This document shows positions 28,322 through 37,783 of a stretch of DNA of 64,000 nucleotides, piece by piece (within the stretch, counting starts at the first letter, position 1; each line of letters opens with the position of its first letter). Where the stretch lies: the NCBI GenBank assembly GCA_963825405.1, contig CAWGTB010000010.1:62001-126000 (forward strand), read 5' to 3'. The position numbers were made by a program, and so were the translations under genes. Origin of the DNA: JACPNO01 sp963825405 (GTDB taxonomy: Bacteria > Acidobacteriota > Terriglobia > Bryobacterales > Bryobacteraceae). Under the pieces are notes generated by a model that saw only the letters and a list, made by a program, of their open reading frames with translations, did no database searches and was not told the DNA's origin.

Positions 28322-28755
28322 TGCGCTTTCGCCACTTTGATCACTTCGCCGTCCTGCAGATCGACATCAACGCCGCCATCTTTGGTCTGATACGAAAGCG
28401 TCTTGGTGTGTGGGCTGGTGGTGACCTCAAACGACGGCGTTCCAAAGCGGCGCACCACATCTTCGTAAGTGATGCCAGTCGGAATGACGCGAGGATCTTC
28501 CTGGACCGTAAGGGCCGGCGTAACGGCAGGCGCGGCCTTTTTTGCGCGGGTTGGTGCGCGTTTCGTCGCCGGTGCCGGAGAGCCCTGCAAGGTTTTGCTC
28601 AAGCTGTTCCACACGCCGCCGATTTCCTTGCCGGTCTTTTGATGCTGCGCGGCGCCGGTAGCCGATCCGCCGGCCAAGCCGCCGTATTCCACCGTGGATT
28701 GTGCGCTAGCTGCGCCGCTGCCCAACAGGGCAAGCAACAGGAATGCGAGTCTCAC
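28318..28755 (-). CDS. Secreted protein with BamE/SmpA-like C-terminal domain
   Basis: I take GTG 28755 as the start, since it gives a compact signal peptide (VRLAFLLLALLGSGAASAQ) and 145 residues. The middle is a basic Ala/Pro/Lys linker. The last 50 residues read TYEDVVRRFGTPSFEVT...LSYQTKDGGVDVDLQDGEVIKV. They resemble the small BamE/SmpA fold in which a turn xxLGxP is followed by three strands. A related C-terminus is found in the genes at 51066 and 52932. It is coupled to the PH-like gene. The role is unknown. Confidence 0.65.
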   Translation of the reverse strand: MRLAFLLLALLGSGAASAQSTVEYGGLAGGSATGAAQHQKTGKEIGGVWNSLSKTLQGSPAPATKRAPTRAKKAAPAVTPALTVQEDPRVIPTGITYEDVVRRFGTPSFEVTTSPHTKTLSYQTKDGGVDVDLQDGEVIKVAKAQ

Positions 28756-28815
28756 TTGAATATTTTGAAGGCCCGAGCCAGGGAATGAAATACTCACAAA
28801 AGTTAACCGCGGGTT

Positions 28816-28821
28816 TAGAAT
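28816..28821 (+). promoter_or_regulatory. -10 box of a probably leaderless gene
   Basis: TAGAAT ends 6 bases before the ATG at 28828, so transcription would begin at or next to the start codon. A CTCACA hexamer at 28793-28798 is a possible -35 box with a 17-base spacer. No Shine-Dalgarno is present. Confidence 0.5.
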
Positions 28822-28827
28822 GTCTGC

Positions 28828-30051
28828 ATGTTCTTTCTGCTAACCGTCCTGCTATCTCCAGTACTGGCTTTGGCCGCGGGCGATTACTATCCTCCGCCCG
28901 ATGCCGCCGGTGGCTGGCGCACGTACAAGACCACGGCTGAGCTGCGCCGCAACGGCGGCCTCGATCCCGAGCGCCTGGATCAGGCCTTTCGCTACGTTCA
29001 GCAAACCACTCCACACGGCGGCCTGGTTGTGGTGCGCCACGGATATCTGGTTTTCGAGAAGTACTTCGGCAAAGGCAATCGCGAAGCGCACCCCGACATG
29101 GCGTCTATCGGCAAGGCCTATACCAGCATCGCCTGCGGCATCATGCTGCACGAAAAGAGCGCCGACTTTCCGGATGGGCTCGATCAGAAAGTCTTCACCG
29201 CGAAATATCTTCCCGAGGCGCTGCCGCTCAGCGACCCGGCCAAGGCCGACATCCGCCTGGGAAATTTATTGACGATGACCGCCGGCCTGCACGGCGAAGG
29301 CACGAATCCCGGCTTCGTCCGCGGTGAGCCAAGCCCTCTCGAGCCGATGACGCGCGGACCCGCGTCGCCCGATCCGGACGTCAACGCGCTGAACACGCCG
29401 ATGTGGACCAAGCCCGGCGAAGGCTATTCTTACTCGTCGCCCTCGCCGCATTTCGCCTCCATGATTCTGCGCCACATCACCGGCATGGAGATGCAGCAAT
29501 ATCTCGACGAACGTCTCGCCAAGCCCATGGGCTGGGGCGTTTGGAGCTACGCACTGCATCGCAACGGCGTCACCACGCCGCACACGCCGGGCGGCGGCAG
29601 CATCGCCGTTCGCGCAACCGATGCCGTGCGCTTCACCTACCTGCTGCTGCATCATGGACGCTGGGGCAGCCAGCAACTTGTCCCCGCGGATTACATCGCG
29701 CTTTGTGCCAAGCCCTCGCCGTACAATCCCCATTCGCCGTTCAGTTTGATGTTCGAAGTGAATGCCGACGGGCATGTGAACGCCGCGCCGCGCGATGCGT
29801 ATTTCAAATCCGGAGCGGGCGGCTCGGCCATTTATGTAGTGCCATCGCTCGATATGGTGATTTACAAAATGTCCGGCAGCGACGCCCAGTTTGCGCCGGA
29901 GCTCACCGGCATTCCGGCCACTTATGAGGTCGATCATTCGCGCGATAACTGGAAGCCGGCCGTGCACACCCAGTTTCAGGATGGCCCTATCGGCGGTGAC
30001 GATGGCGTGCGGCGGCTGCTGGAGCTGGTAGTAGCGGCCGTAGTGAGGTGA
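28828..30051 (+). CDS. Exported serine hydrolase (beta-lactamase/penicillin-binding type)
   Basis: The 407-residue protein has a signal peptide (MFFLLTVLLSPVLALAAGD) and the class C serine-hydrolase fold. The SXXK motif is DMASIGKAYTSIACG, the second motif is GYSYSSPSPHFASMIL (YSS in place of YXN), and the third box is GAGGSAIYVVPSLDMV. VVRHGYLVFEKYFG and LLTMTAGLHGEG are typical of esterase/peptidase members. It probably acts in the periplasm on peptides or esters, and no beta-lactamase activity can be claimed. It is monocistronic and appears to be expressed from a leaderless promoter. Confidence 0.88.
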   Translation: MFFLLTVLLSPVLALAAGDYYPPPDAAGGWRTYKTTAELRRNGGLDPERLDQAFRYVQQTTPHGGLVVVRHGYLVFEKYFGKGNREAHPDMASIGKAYTSIACGIMLHEKSADFPDGLDQKVFTAKYLPEALPLSDPAKADIRLGNLLTMTAGLHGEGTNPGFVRGEPSPLEPMTRGPASPDPDVNALNTPMWTKPGEGYSYSSPSPHFASMILRHITGMEMQQYLDERLAKPMGWGVWSYALHRNGVTTPHTPGGGSIAVRATDAVRFTYLLLHHGRWGSQQLVPADYIALCAKPSPYNPHSPFSLMFEVNADGHVNAAPRDAYFKSGAGGSAIYVVPSLDMVIYKMSGSDAQFAPELTGIPATYEVDHSRDNWKPAVHTQFQDGPIGGDDGVRRLLELVVAAVVR

Positions 30052-30113
30052 AACGAGCCGACAAGGTCGGGAATGCGTTAGGCTTGTAATTCAGGCTTGT
30101 CGAGGCCGTTTTG

Positions 30114-31070
30114 ATGCAACCCTTTTCGATTCGTCACGGCAAGGCGCTCCGCGAACAGCGTATTCGCGTATCCATGAGAGAGCGGCTGCGTGCTCGCCTC
30201 TGGCTAACATTGCAGAAGTTTGACGAGCGGTTTCTGTATCACCCGGATCCTACCGACAATTGGACTGCAAACACGAGTCACGTGGAGCAGGCCGAAGTCA
30301 AGCTGAAGCGGCTGCTTGGCCTGCCGGACCTAAAAGTGAAGACACGCTCCGGCGATGAAGTAGTCGATCTTTTTGGATATTTCACAAAGGGTTACCCCTC
30401 ATGCTCACTCGAAGTCATTGAGCAGTTTGTGGAAGAGTTAGCTGCATTCGGTGACAGCGGCAAGACCGCTGCGGCGCGATTTCAGGCGGAAGTAAACGAG
30501 GCAATGGTCGCATTTGAGTGTCCGTGGCGGCTCTCAGACGGCCGCTTCTTTCAGGTGGATGCCGCGTTCTTGAACGACGAAGTGACTCAGAAAGGCGAAG
30601 ACGTTTTACGTGAACGCGGCTTTGAAGGTGCGCACGACGAATTCAGGGAGGCGCGGGAAGACCTCTCGGATGGCCAGACTAAAGATGCAATTCTGAAGGC
30701 GTTCAAGAGTTTTGAAAGTACTTTGAAGACCGTTTTGGATAGGAATAATGGTGACATCTCCGAACTCCTTCGGCTCTTCCGAGAAGGCGGTTTCATGGAC
30801 GATATCCCTGAAGCTCACGCAAAGGCCCTCTCCAAACAGGTGCTGGCATCTTTGGCAACGCTTCGAAATGAGCTCGGTGGTCACGGGCAAGGCAATGCAG
30901 TTCTGGACGTGCCGCGGCCCTACGCGCTCCTGGCTTTGCATCTCGCCGGAGCACTGAATCAATTTATTGTCGATCAATACCTGCGAAAATCGCCGAGTAT
31001 CCAAACGGTGTCGCCAGGACCAACAGAAACGATGTCTCTGTCAATCTCTGACGATGATGTGCCGTTTTAG
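30114..31070 (+). CDS. STM4504/CBY_0614-type protein with Abi_C (abortive infection C-terminal) domain
   Basis: I take ATG 30114 as the start (318 residues, MQPFSIRHGKAL). The N-terminal half resembles the STM4504/CBY_0614 family: a helical region followed by FLYHPDPTDNWTANTSHVEQAEVKLKR. The C-terminal third is Abi_C-like, from ILKAFKSFESTLKTVL to ATLRNELGGHGQGNAV, with the RN...GGHG signature and a closing helix (ALLALHLAGALNQFIVDQYL). Proteins with this tail occur in abortive-infection systems, and the RNxxGxHG element recalls HEPN RNases. No partner gene is next to it, and codon choice is less GC-biased than in its neighbours, so transfer is possible. The defence role is an inference. Confidence 0.7.
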   Translation: MQPFSIRHGKALREQRIRVSMRERLRARLWLTLQKFDERFLYHPDPTDNWTANTSHVEQAEVKLKRLLGLPDLKVKTRSGDEVVDLFGYFTKGYPSCSLEVIEQFVEELAAFGDSGKTAAARFQAEVNEAMVAFECPWRLSDGRFFQVDAAFLNDEVTQKGEDVLRERGFEGAHDEFREAREDLSDGQTKDAILKAFKSFESTLKTVLDRNNGDISELLRLFREGGFMDDIPEAHAKALSKQVLASLATLRNELGGHGQGNAVLDVPRPYALLALHLAGALNQFIVDQYLRKSPSIQTVSPGPTETMSLSISDDDVPF

Positions 31071-31095
31071 ATGAGATCGGAGGCGGAGGCTCATT

Positions 31096-31524
31096 TTGAA
31101 GAAGGTTTCGCCTGTCTGTCTCGATGTTGTCAAGAACGGGACTTCCGCGCGCCTCAGAATCGACAAATGGCTATGGGCAGCGCGATTCTTCAAGACGCGT
31201 TCGCTGGCTACACGCGCCTGTGAACTCGGTCGCATCGAGTGGAATGGGCAGCCCACCAAACCCGCGCGCGAGGTTCACGTGGGCGACATGCTGCGGGTAA
31301 AGAACGACAGCGGCGAGTTTCTGGTGGAGGTCCTGCTACTCAGCGAAATGCGCGGCCCGGCGGCGATTGCCCAGACACTCTACCGCGAGACGGAGGCCAG
31401 CCGGCAATTGCGGATCAAGTTGGCGGAAGAGCGCAAGGCCATGCCCCATTACGAAGCCGCGCGCGAAGGGCGGCCGTCCAAACGCGACCGCCGGAAAATC
31501 CACAGCTTTCGCGGCGACAGGTGA
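31096..31524 (+). CDS. hslR: S4-domain RNA-binding protein, Hsp15/HslR type
   Basis: The 142-residue protein starts at TTG 31096, supported by GGAGG 6 bases upstream. The S4 domain is clear (RLRIDKWLWAARFFKTRSLATRACELGRIEWNG, PAREVHVGDMLRVKN), with a basic C-terminal tail (GRPSKRDRRKIHSF). Hsp15 binds stalled 50S subunits that carry peptidyl-tRNA and helps recycle them after heat shock. The length is close to that of E. coli Hsp15. It sits alone between the Abi_C-type gene and the convergent MacB-like permease. Confidence 0.85.
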   Translation: MKKVSPVCLDVVKNGTSARLRIDKWLWAARFFKTRSLATRACELGRIEWNGQPTKPAREVHVGDMLRVKNDSGEFLVEVLLLSEMRGPAAIAQTLYRETEASRQLRIKLAEERKAMPHYEAAREGRPSKRDRRKIHSFRGDR

Positions 31525-31530
31525 CCGCCA

Positions 31531-34046
31531 CTACTCGCAGCGCAGCGCGACCATCGGATCGACGCGCGCTGCGTACCGCGCCGGCAAATAGCAGGCCAGC
31601 AAGGAAATCGCGCACAGCAGAACTGGCGCTGCGATAAAGACCAATGGGTCCGCGCCGTTCACTTTGTAAAGGAAGCTGGTCAATAGTCTGCCCACGGCGA
31701 CCGACAGCAGCAGCCCCACACCGGCGCCGATCGATGTCACGATCAATCCTTCGCGCAAAATCATGCGCAGTGTATCGTTGGCATTTGCTCCCAACGCCAT
31801 GCGGATGCCGATTTCGCGCGTGCGGCGGGCGACAGTATAGGCCCGTACGCCGTACAAACCGACCATCGCCAGCAGCAGTGCGACGCCGCCGAAGATAGTG
31901 AACATGCGCGCGCCCGTGCGGACAATCCAAAGATCGGCGCTGCTTTCGAAGTGCTCCCGGAACGTCTTCAAAGCCAGGACCGGGACATGGCTATCGACCA
32001 AGCCGATCTCCCGCCGAATGGTTTTCAGCAACAGCGCTTCCGCTTCCGGGCTTTGTGCAGCCGTGCGGAGATGAATGTTCATATCAGCCTGATATTCTTG
32101 TCCGAACGGAACATAGAGGTGGGACTCGGCAGCGCCAAAAATTCTGTCCTGTACGCTTCCGACGACGCCGACGACTTCGGCATCTTGCGTCTTGTTATCG
32201 GCCATGATCATGCGGATATGCTTGCCGACCGCGTCTTCATTGGGCCAGAGGCGGGTGGCTGCCGTCTTGTCTAAAATCGCGACGGGGACTTTGGTGTCGC
32301 CGGCGATAAACGCCCGGCCGCGCAATAGTGGAATACCCAGGGTCGCGAAATAAGATTGCCCGACGATGTTGAAGCGCATGGCCGTGAGCGTGCCTTTGGC
32401 TGAGGGATCGGCGGGCACAGGCGGCGCATCCGTCGCTCGCTGGACACTGCGGCCCAGGGAAATCATACCGAACGGAACCGTGCCAGCGACGCTTGCGTCT
32501 TCCACGCCCGGAAGGCTTCGCAAGCGCTCCAGCAAAGCTCCATAGACTTGCCGGCCGTGCGGTTCGTCGTAATTGGCCAGGCTCGCATCCACCTCCGCGA
32601 GCACGCCGTCCATGCGGAATCCGGGCGCCACGTTGGCGGCTTGCTCAGCGCTGCGGATGAAAAGCCCGGCCGACGTCAGCAGCACCAGCGAAAGCGCAAC
32701 CTGGCTCATCACTAACACGTTCCGGCGCGAGAACAGTCTGCGCCGTTTTCCGGTGGCGATATCGTCGTGCTCGCCGTCTTTCAGGCCGGAAACGACGTTG
32801 GGCTTGGACAGATTCCATGCTGGCGCCAATCCGAACAATAGCGTGCTGAACAGGCAAAATCCCATGGTCGCGGCGAGAACGCGGAGGTCGGGTCCGGCGG
32901 CGTACACGATGTCGAGCGGAGCCAGCCGTGCCGATCGAGTGAACCAGCGCGCTGCTGCTCCAATAGGCCACAATCATTCCCGCCGCGCCGCCCACGATCG
33001 CCAGCACTAGCCCTTCCGTGAATAGCTGCCGTCAGAATGCTCCCGCGCGCTCCACCCAGCGCCAGACGAATCGCGATTTCTTTACGCCGCGCCGCGCCAC
33101 GCGCCAGCATCATGTTGGCGACGTTGAGCGAGGCGATCAGCAGAACCACGCTCGCCATCGAGAGGAGCAAAGCAGCGGCAACAGAGATCGAACTATCGCT
33201 CGTCGGGCTGGTCGAGATGCTCATCCGCGAAAGGGGACGAACAATGAAAGTCTGATCCTTGTTTTCGCCGGGATAGGCATCGGCGAGCCCCGCCGCCACG
33301 GCTGTGAGCTGTGCATCGGCTGACTTTTGATTGATCCCCGGCCGCAGGCGTCCCACCACGATGAGCGCATAATTATTGCGGGCCGCGAGTTGGCGTTTGG
33401 CTCCTTCAAAATCGTTTTGCATCGCGTCATGCAGGCCCAAAGGCAGAAAAACTTCCGGGGCGAACAGAGCGGTGGTGCCGGTGAATCCTTCCGGCGCAAT
33501 TCCGATAACCGTCAGGATGCGCGAGTTGATGCGCATGGTCTTGCCGAGCAGATCCGGATCGCTGCCGGTTTTTTTCCAATAGTTGTAGCTGACGATCACC
33601 ACTTCACTGTTGCTGCCGGGACGCTCCTCGGCCGCAGTGAAGGACCGACCGCGGAAAAGCGGCACGCCGAACGTGGCGAAATAGTTCGAAGACACCAGGT
33701 CGGCGAAGGCCCGGCGTGTGGTGTCGCCTTCCGCTATCCCAACCATCGCCATGTTGTGCGCCATCAGGCTGCTGAAAACAGCATTGCCCTCGCGCAGGTC
33801 GACATAATTTGGGTAGGAGAACGCGCGATAGTCATCCGGCTTATGGGCGTTCCGGCTGTAAACACCGACCAGTTCCTCTGGTTTCTGGATGAGCAAAGGC
33901 TTCAGAAGAAACGTGTTCACCAAGCTGAAGATCGCCGTGTTCGCGCCGATTCCCAACGCCAGCACGATCACCGCGGTCGCGCTGAAACCGGGCTTGTTCA
34001 ACAGCATGCGAACGCCTTGCCGCAGATCCCGGAACAGAGTGCCCAT
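31531..34046 (-). pseudogene. MacB-like ABC permease of the acidobacterial duplicated type (ADOP), two frameshifts
   Basis: The product would be about 838 residues with two MacB_PCD/FtsX units. The N-terminal unit starts DLRQGVRMLLNKPGFSATAVIVLALGIGANTAIFSLVN and has a periplasmic domain (SYPNYVDLREGNAVFSSLMA). The second unit ends with helices in REIGIRMALGANANDTLRMILREG and YLPARYAARVDPMVALR. The frame is lost near 33028 and regained near 32940, and the middle part (LAIVGGAAGMIVAYWSSSALVHSIG) is in a third frame. AGGAGG precedes the ATG. No ATPase gene adjoins it, as is usual for these orphan permeases. It would be an inner-membrane exporter or mechanotransmission protein. Confidence 0.85.
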
Positions 34047-34120
34047 TCATTCCTCCTTGTAGCCGCTCAGTAGAATAACGCGGCCGGCCAGGAAAAGTTC
34101 ATGCAATCTGAGCTTCCGGG

Positions 34121-34324
34121 TCAGGATTGCTTCTGATAGAAAACGTAAAGGAATACCAGCACGGTGAGGCTTGCGAAGACGTGAATCAGCGACGTGAACA
34201 GCGTCATAGCCGGAATCACATCACGCAGAAATCCCAGTACGGTGTTAACGAAATGTGCCACTACCAGGATCGATAGCAGGAGCATTCCGATCAATGCCAG
34301 AAGGGCGGCGCTCTTGAGACTCAT
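34121..34324 (-). CDS. Small two-helix membrane protein
   Basis: The 67-residue product has two strongly hydrophobic segments (AALLALIGMLLLSILVVAHFV and LIHVFASLTVLVFLYVFYQ) joined by a short loop, with a basic tail. It lies 63 bases from the ABC ATPase gene on the other strand and 75 bases from the start of the permease gene. I do not recognise a family. Confidence 0.55.
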   Translation of the reverse strand: MSLKSAALLALIGMLLLSILVVAHFVNTVLGFLRDVIPAMTLFTSLIHVFASLTVLVFLYVFYQKQS

Positions 34325-34386
34325 GATCGGAGTATGCCTCGTCCCCGCACCGTTCGCAAGGCGTAACTGCTATTCTTGGGCATCGA

Positions 34387-35319
34387 ATGGACCTCTCCGC
34401 AACGTCCCGGCCAGTCATTCAAGTCTCCGGAATTCGCAAGACCTACGGGTCGATTGTGGCCGTATCCGACGTCTCGTTTGAGGTTAGTGAGGGCGAAATT
34501 TTTGGCTTGATCGGGCCCAATGGAGCAGGGAAAACGACCACCATGGAGTGCGTCGAAGGCCTGCAGCGGCCGGACCGTGGCGCGATTTCGATTCTTGGCC
34601 TGGACCCGGTTCGCGATGTCTATCAACTGCAGAACCGCATCGGCGTCCAGCTTCAACAGGCGCAGCTACAGAAGAGAATCAAAGTCTGGGAAGCGGTGGA
34701 TCTCTGGGCCTCGCTCTACACGAAGTCGGTCGATCCGAAGCGCCTGCTCGAGCAACTCGGCCTGACCGAAAAACGCAACGCCTGGTTCATGACGCTCTCG
34801 GGCGGCCAGAAACAGCGGCTATTTATTGCCTTGGCGCTGATCAACGATCCAGAAGTAGTCTTTCTGGACGAGCTGACCACCGGCCTCGACCCGCAATCGC
34901 GCCGCGCTATCTGGGACCTGGTTCGCGGCATTCGCGAGCGCGGCAAAACAGTTTTTATGACTACTCACCTGATGGAAGAAGCCGAGCGACTGTGCGATCG
35001 CGTAGCCATCATCGAGCACGGCAAGATCATCGATATGGGCAGTCCGGAAGAATTGGTGCGGCGGCACTGCCCTTCGCGTAGCGTGATTCTGGCCACGGAA
35101 AACGCGCTCGCCGAAGAATGTTTGCGGGCGATTCCGCAGGTGGAGACGGTGACGCGCCAGGAATCCCGCTTCACGATCCAAGGCCACGGCGACGACTTCG
35201 TGACCGAGGTGATCCAATGTCTATCCGAGAATCGGATTCGGGTCACCGATTTCCGCACCGTGCTGCCTAACCTGGAAGACGTTTTCCTGAAGCTGACCGG
35301 CCATTCGATTCGCGATTAG
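34387..35319 (+). CDS. ABC-2 type transporter ATP-binding protein
   Basis: The 310-residue ATPase has all nucleotide-binding motifs: Walker A in GLIGPNGAGKTTTMECVEGL, the Q-loop in IGVQLQQAQLQ, the signature TLSGGQKQRLFIALALI, Walker B in PEVVFLDELTTGLDPQSRR, and the H-loop in MTTHLMEEAERLCDR. The C-terminal 80 residues are the extension found in drug- and antibiotic-type exporters. It pairs with the permease gene 14 bases downstream. TATTCT lies 10 bases before the ATG and no Shine-Dalgarno is evident. The exported substrate is unknown. Confidence 0.93.
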   Translation: MDLSATSRPVIQVSGIRKTYGSIVAVSDVSFEVSEGEIFGLIGPNGAGKTTTMECVEGLQRPDRGAISILGLDPVRDVYQLQNRIGVQLQQAQLQKRIKVWEAVDLWASLYTKSVDPKRLLEQLGLTEKRNAWFMTLSGGQKQRLFIALALINDPEVVFLDELTTGLDPQSRRAIWDLVRGIRERGKTVFMTTHLMEEAERLCDRVAIIEHGKIIDMGSPEELVRRHCPSRSVILATENALAEECLRAIPQVETVTRQESRFTIQGHGDDFVTEVIQCLSENRIRVTDFRTVLPNLEDVFLKLTGHSIRD

Positions 35320-35333
35320 GAGAGACTCTAAAA

Positions 35334-36083
35334 ATGTTGCGCGGACTGTGGAAACTAACATGGCTCGAAATAAAGATATTCCTACGCGAGCCGCTGGGCG
35401 CGTTCGGATCAGTCTTTCTTCCCGTGGTCGTGTTCCTCGTGGTGGGCCGGGTCATGGGCGGACGGCGCTCGCCCGTAGCGACGGCGGCGGCCGGGTTCGT
35501 ACGCGTCGGGCTGCCGGTTTTCGTTGCCATGCTGATCGCTCTCAGCGCGGTGTTATCGCTGATCACCATCATTTCGATTTACCGCGAGGGCGGTATCCTC
35601 AAACGGCTGCGCGCCACGCCGTTGCGCCCACATACCATTCTCACCGCCCACGTACTGGTGAAACTGGCGCTCACCGCGGTCACCATGGCGCTGATGATGC
35701 TGGCGGGCAGGCGCTACTATCCGCCCAACGTGGACGTTCCGGTATTCGGGTTTACGATGGCCCTGCTGCTCAGCACGTGGAGCATTCTGTCGATAGGCTT
35801 CCTGATCGCGAGCATTGTGCCCACCGCACGCTTCGCGCAGCCCATCGGCGCTGCCATTCTCTATCCGATGCTGGGCATCTGCGGGTTGTTTGTCCCGCTG
35901 CAATCGCTGCCGCCCGTGATGCAATCGGTGGCGCGCGTGATCCCTCTTACTTACGCGGTTTCACTGCTGCAGGGAATTTGGAAAGGCGAAGCCTGGTCAG
36001 CGCACCTGGGCGACGTCGCCGCGCTGCTCCTTACTTTTGCGATCTGCACCGCACTCTCAGCGAAGGTCTTTCGCTGGGAATAG
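35334..36083 (+). CDS. ABC-2 type transporter permease
   Basis: The 249-residue inner-membrane protein has six hydrophobic segments in the ABC-2 pattern: an N-terminal amphipathic stretch (WKLTWLEIKIFLREPLGAFG), FVAMLIALSAVLSLITII, the loop IYREGGILKRLRATPLRP that is typical of the family, then LSTWSILSIGFLIASIVP, and ILYPMLGICGLFVPLQSLP. It follows the ATPase gene by 14 bases and must form the transporter with it. Its stop is one base from the stop of the convergent gene. Confidence 0.9.
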   Translation: MLRGLWKLTWLEIKIFLREPLGAFGSVFLPVVVFLVVGRVMGGRRSPVATAAAGFVRVGLPVFVAMLIALSAVLSLITIISIYREGGILKRLRATPLRPHTILTAHVLVKLALTAVTMALMMLAGRRYYPPNVDVPVFGFTMALLLSTWSILSIGFLIASIVPTARFAQPIGAAILYPMLGICGLFVPLQSLPPVMQSVARVIPLTYAVSLLQGIWKGEAWSAHLGDVAALLLTFAICTALSAKVFRWE

Positions 36084-36084
36084 C

Positions 36085-37149
36085 CTAGTTCGTTACTTGC
36101 TCCAGGATGGCGAAGTCGCCCGGGTTCCACGCTTGCGCGATGACGTAGTACTTGCCGCCAACTTCTCGCATCACGGCGTTGTGGATGTGCTTGAAATTCG
36201 CCAGGCCCAGGTCTTCCTTGGGCATGATGGTCGAAATCAACTGATCGTTTTCCATGATGTAAATGGGCGCGCCCTTGCCGCGATCCGGTCCATCGAGCGA
36301 TCCCACTACCGCGTATTTGCCCAGATAGAAAATGTCGCAGGGCAGCGAGCCGATCGGCATGCGGAGCGTCGACAGATATTGCCCGTAGCGCGTGAAGCGA
36401 TCGATCTCGGCATTCGGCCGGTCAGCCACATCCAGGCGTTTCATTCCCGGCGGCACGGTGATGCCGTGTCCGGTGCCGAACTGGCCCACGCCGTTGCCGC
36501 GGCCGCCAAACGCCAGATCGTGCCAGACGGCGTTGAAGGACTTGGTGCCGGTGATGCGGGCGGTCAACACGAAATCGAGATTCGAATAGCCGGTGGTGAT
36601 GTAAAGCATGCCGTCCAATTGCTCGACGTCGGTCGGCACGAAATTGCCCTGGCCGGCGAAATAGTCGTTGACGATCGGGCTGCCCATGTCGACGCCGCCC
36701 TCCGGCGTGTGCAGCGTGTGAACCAGCTTGCCGTCAACGGTGGTCGTGTACACCGCGGCGGATTCATTGCCGGGAAATTCCAGGAAAGGCGTGCCGTCAG
36801 CCGCATACCAGATGGTGGCGTTGTGCAGGTTGGTGTTCTTCATGTCAGCCGCGGTGTCCAGAAGCCGCGTGGTCTTCAGGTCGCTGCTGATTTGAATGAT
36901 GCCCGCGCCCTTCAGCGAGAAATACGTCTCGCCTTTTCCCGGCCGCGTGTCGACCGCAAAGCCGCCATGCGCGTTGGTGAGTACGGCCTTGGCCTCGGCA
37001 GGCAGGATATCGGAAGTGTACAGGAGCCGGAACTTCATCTTGCCCTGACCACTGACGCCGGTGGCCGCGTGCGATTTGGCGTCGCCGCCGGAGAACCAAG
37101 CGGTAGCGAGCAGAGCGAGGAAGATAGCGCTGATGGTAAATCGTTTCAT
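36085..37149 (-). CDS. Exported beta-propeller-like protein of unknown function
   Basis: The start at ATG 37149 is supported by AGGAG 11 bases upstream and gives 354 residues with a signal peptide (MKRFTISAIFLALLATAWFSGG). The mature protein has repeated strand segments of the kind seen in six- or seven-bladed propellers (NATIWYAADGTPFLEFPG, DGMLYITTGYSNLDFVL, DIFYLGKYAVVGSLDG, YYVIAQAWNPGDFAI). Several short His-containing stretches (VWHDLAFGGRG, GTGHGITVPPG, HIHNAVM) could be ligand sites. I cannot name a family. No neighbour on the same strand is close enough to suggest an operon. Confidence 0.65.
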   Translation of the reverse strand: MKRFTISAIFLALLATAWFSGGDAKSHAATGVSGQGKMKFRLLYTSDILPAEAKAVLTNAHGGFAVDTRPGKGETYFSLKGAGIIQISSDLKTTRLLDTAADMKNTNLHNATIWYAADGTPFLEFPGNESAAVYTTTVDGKLVHTLHTPEGGVDMGSPIVNDYFAGQGNFVPTDVEQLDGMLYITTGYSNLDFVLTARITGTKSFNAVWHDLAFGGRGNGVGQFGTGHGITVPPGMKRLDVADRPNAEIDRFTRYGQYLSTLRMPIGSLPCDIFYLGKYAVVGSLDGPDRGKGAPIYIMENDQLISTIMPKEDLGLANFKHIHNAVMREVGGKYYVIAQAWNPGDFAILEQVTN

Positions 37150-37306
37150 GTGTGAGATGGCTCCTGCTGAAAGGGCATTAAACCACAATCGGCAGCGGGT
37201 TCCAAGCGGGGAAGGGTTGTGCGGACGAGGCCGATTGCATGGGTCTATCGAGAAGCCCGGCCTGCCGTACAACGACGATACAATTCAGCGGCTGTCTGAC
37301 GATCTG

Positions 37307-37679
37307 CTACGTGCGATTCGTCGTCGTGCGAGCACCCCCGCGACAGTACTGACAGACGCCCCAGCGATCGCCAGGAAGGCCGTCCACCAATTTGTTGATC
37401 CGACGAGTTTGGCCAAGAGCAAAAAAATGATCAAGCACAAATTGATCGACCAAACTCTTTCCCAAAGAGCTATCTCCTACCTGGAACGCTCGGCTGAATC
37501 CCGTCAGAAAAAATAAGATTGTTCCCCAGAAAAATCCAAGGTGCACCAAAACTAAAGCCGCCGGTTAACAGTGACAGGACGAAGACTGCGACGACTGCTA
37601 AAAATCCTATGGCAACATCGACGGAGATCCATAGGCCCGCTTTGGGGGCAGTATACGATAGCACCACCACCAAAAACAT
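37307..37679 (-). pseudogene. Hypothetical membrane protein, one frameshift
   Basis: Two overlapping frames make one plausible protein. The first part (MFLVVVLSYTAPKAGLWISV, then VAIGFLAVVAVFVLSLLTGG and FSFGAPWIFLG) gives two or three membrane helices. After a break near 37535 it continues FLTGFSRAFQVGDSSLGKSLVDQFVLDH and ends with a CQYCRG zinc-finger-like pair. The stop is at 37307. The base composition is lower in G+C than in the flanking genes. It could be a degraded gene. Confidence 0.4.
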
Positions 37680-37783
37680 AATTCAGCGATCGTCGAAATG
37701 ATCCAACCGCGGTGAGTCCGGCAGCGATGTTGGTTTCGGTCGTCGCCCCCTCTCTCGTTACGCGACAATATAGTAAGTTGGTT

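Noticed and set aside
30058..30070. CCGAC/GTCGG hairpin as a terminator after the serine hydrolase
   Set aside because: The stem is only five pairs and no T-run follows.
37061..37516. A 151-codon plus-strand frame
   Set aside because: It crosses the start of the propeller-like gene, has no start signal, and reads as a mixed composition without domains.
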